Part shown: one piece after another, positions 62,619 to 64,000 of the stretch
Layout of the letters: the number at the start of each line of letters is the position of its first letter
How positions within the stretch are numbered: position 1 is the first letter of the stretch
From: Paenarthrobacter aurescens TC1
Lineage (GTDB): Bacteria > Actinomycetota > Actinomycetes > Actinomycetales > Micrococcaceae
DNA: 64,000 nucleotides
Reading direction: 5' to 3'
Assembly (NCBI GenBank): GCA_000014925.1
Contig: CP000474.1
Coordinates: 992,001-1,056,000, forward strand
Made by a program: the position numbers and the translations under genes
Notes under the pieces: model-generated
Told to the model about the DNA's origin: nothing
Seen by the model: the letters and a program-made list of their open reading frames with translations, nothing else
Database searches by the model: none

Positions 62619-63458
62619 CTAGATCTGTCCCACTGGGAGCTTCTTCTCTGCCTGGAAGACTTCCTCCACACGACCTTGCGCCCAGTAGCCGGACAGTGAG
62701 ACCTGCGAACGCTCCAAACCGCGCTGCACGAAAAAGATCTCGCGGAGTCCCTTCATGTAGCCTCGCTCGCCGTGGGCGAAGACGTCCACGCGTCCGGGCA
62801 ACCATTCGGTGGTGCGGAGAGCTTCGAGAAGCAGTTCGCTGGACCCGGCTTGAACGCCCTTGCGCAGGAGCCAATGCAGCTCCACACCGGCGGGCGCGGA
62901 AATCGGAAGAATGTCGGCCTCGTTATCCACCTCGAGGAAGACGGTTCCCCGGGCTTCAGGAGCGAGGGCCTCAACGCAGGCCGCAATGGCCGGTATCGCG
63001 GCGTCGTCGCCGGCGAACAGGTACCAATCGGCCGCGGGGGCGGGGTTATACGCGCCGCCCGGGCCCGTGAAGATCAGCGAGTCACCTGGTTTGGCAGCGG
63101 CTGCCCAAGGGCCCGCCAGTCCTTCGTCGCCGTGCACCACAAAGTCGATGGCCAGTTCCTGCGCTTCCAAGTCCACCCAGCGGATGGTGTACGTGCGGGT
63201 GTGGGGCCACTGCTCGCGGGGCATGGTGTCGCGGATGGCCCACAGGTCCAGCGGGAGTTCGTACTCGACGCCCGGTTGCGGAAAGACGATCTTGACGTAG
63301 CGGTCCACGTAGTCGTTGTTCTCGTAGTCGCTGAATCCGGGTCCGCCGGCCACAATCCGCACCATATGCGGTGAGAGGCGTTCATTTCGCAGGACGGTCA
63401 GGTTGACCTGCGGACGGGTTATGCGTGAGGCGGACGAAGTGACGGGGAGAGCAGTCAT
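62619..63458 (-). CDS. Siderophore-interacting protein (FAD ferric-siderophore reductase)
   Basis: 279 aa. SIP family: RITRPQVNLTVLRNERLSPHMVRI, the FAD-binding HTRTYTIRWVDLEAQELAIDFVVHG with GPWAAAAKPGDSLIFTGPGG, WYLFAGDDAAIPAI and the C-terminal NADPH part ending SGYWAQGRVEEVFQAEKKL. It reduces ferric siderophores in the cytoplasm. An iron box overlaps the translation start, so it should be iron-repressed. Confidence 0.94.
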   Translation of the reverse strand: MTALPVTSSASRITRPQVNLTVLRNERLSPHMVRIVAGGPGFSDYENNDYVDRYVKIVFPQPGVEYELPLDLWAIRDTMPREQWPHTRTYTIRWVDLEAQELAIDFVVHGDEGLAGPWAAAAKPGDSLIFTGPGGAYNPAPAADWYLFAGDDAAIPAIAACVEALAPEARGTVFLEVDNEADILPISAPAGVELHWLLRKGVQAGSSELLLEALRTTEWLPGRVDVFAHGERGYMKGLREIFFVQRGLERSQVSLSGYWAQGRVEEVFQAEKKLPVGQI

Positions 63459-63477
63459 GAAGGTAAGCCTAAGCTAA
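63459..63477 (-). promoter_or_regulatory. IdeR/DmdR-type iron box
   Basis: GAAGGTAAGCCTAAGCTAA matches the DtxR-family consensus TTAGGTTAGCCTAACCTAA at 15 of 19 positions. It abuts the start codon of the siderophore-interacting gene. Confidence 0.75.
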
Positions 63478-63537
63478 TTGCCTGCACACCAGCTGGGTAT
63501 GAGTCGAAGGTTACAGTTCGTCGCAAGCTACAGAACA

Positions 63538-64000
63538 GGTAACTCCCAATTGATGGGGTCCGCGCCCAAGCCCACCAGGAGATCGTTGGTCCGGCTAAAA
63601 GGCTTTGAGCCGAAGAAGCCCCTCGAGGCCGAAAGCGGACTCGGGTGGACGGACACGATGGACGGTGCCCCGCCGAGCAATGGCACGACGCCCTCGGCAT
63701 CCTTGCCCCACAGGATTGCGACCAGCGGACTTTGCCGCCCCGCGCCGTCCGTACGGTTTACGACGGCGGTGACGGCCGCCGTCGTGATGGCCTCCCAGCC
63801 CTTGCCGCGGTGGGAGCCTGCGTTCCCCGCTTCGACGCTGAGGACACGGTTCAGCAGCAGGACGCCTTGCTCCGACCAAGCACTGAGGTCGCCGTGGACA
63901 CGTGGCGGCAGGCCGAGGTCGTCATGGAGTTCACGGTAGATGTTGGCGAGGCTTCGGGGAATGGGCCGGGTTGGGCGGGAAACGGCGAAGGAAAGCCCGA
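63538..64000 (-). CDS. ung: Uracil-DNA glycosylase, 3' portion (runs off right edge)
   Basis: Stop TAG at 63538-63540; the frame is open through 64000 (154 codons), with the start beyond the window. Family 1 UDG motifs are plain: GLSFAV, ...[39 protein letters not shown] and the DNA-intercalation loop [19 protein letters not shown], ending WELPVL. The water-activating DPYHG motif must lie outside the window. It excises uracil from DNA. The 61-base gap to the siderophore-interacting gene holds only the iron box region. Confidence 0.95.

Overview
This 64 kb window is high-GC actinobacterial chromosome. Its gene content points to a Micrococcaceae soil bacterium of the Arthrobacter/Paenarthrobacter type: small DUF4193 and DUF3040 proteins, a DUF222-HNH (13E12-like) protein, paired FemAB-type peptidoglycan bridge ligases, a levan-degrading GH32 pair, a homodimeric-type glycine decarboxylase behind a tandem glycine riboswitch, and an IdeR/DmdR-type iron box. 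The genus is inferred from content only; no 16S rRNA gene is present. I see no complete insertion sequence, prophage, CRISPR array or replication origin.

Layout. 1-260: terminator, tRNA-Thr(TGT), terminator. 0.4-6.9 kb: an AbiEi-like HTH regulator whose partner seems to be missing, a ketopantoate-reductase-like protein, several very small membrane proteins, DUF1905, DUF2306 and DedA proteins. 6.9-14.5 kb: a levan/levanbiose regulon (GH32, sugar ABC transporter, LacI repressor in one minus-strand operon; a Tat-exported GH32 levanase divergent from it; three copies of one LacI-type operator between them). 14.5-22.8 kb: housekeeping genes (RibD-like reductase, RecQ, NAD(P)HX dehydratase, histidine phosphatase, NDH-2, BKACE, YqeY, DUF72). 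22.9-25.4 kb: an AT-richer toxin/immunity island with an NS-type nuclease. 25.5-32.7 kb: MarR regulator and a six-gene catabolic operon resembling the rhodococcal cou system for p-hydroxycinnamate beta-oxidative deacetylation, ending in a truncated DUF3237 gene. 32.9-37 kb: DUF805, LhgO-like oxidase, CPBP protease, DUF4193 and AMIN-like proteins. 37.1-39.8 kb: agmatine deiminase-permease operon with a 28-codon overlapping upstream ORF and a palindromic operator. 40-46.4 kb: DUF222-HNH, methionine aminopeptidase, two XRE regulators, TrxB-like oxidoreductase, M20 amidohydrolase. 46.4-48.5 kb: a cyclodeaminase-like gene whose last 15 codons and terminator are duplicated on either side of two unknown genes. 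48.5-50.7 kb: MFS exporter/TetR pair around a long palindrome. 50.8-57.3 kb: glycine riboswitch, gcvP-gcvT-gcvH, then sdaA with its own structured leader; together they take glycine to serine (with 5,10-methylene-THF) and on to pyruvate. 57.3-62.6 kb: cytoplasmic NS nuclease, two FemAB ligases, ThrE exporter. 62.6-64 kb: siderophore-interacting protein under an iron box, and the 3' part of ung running off the right edge.

The most interesting signals are (i) the 59/60 bp direct repeats at the 3' end of the cyclodeaminase gene flanking a two-gene insert, (ii) the attenuator-like leader and mosaic codon usage of sdaA, (iii) the nuclease toxin island, (iv) the cou-like operon with a broken last gene, and (v) the small ORF overlapping the start of agmatine deiminase. 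All functional calls come from reading motifs; no database search was run.
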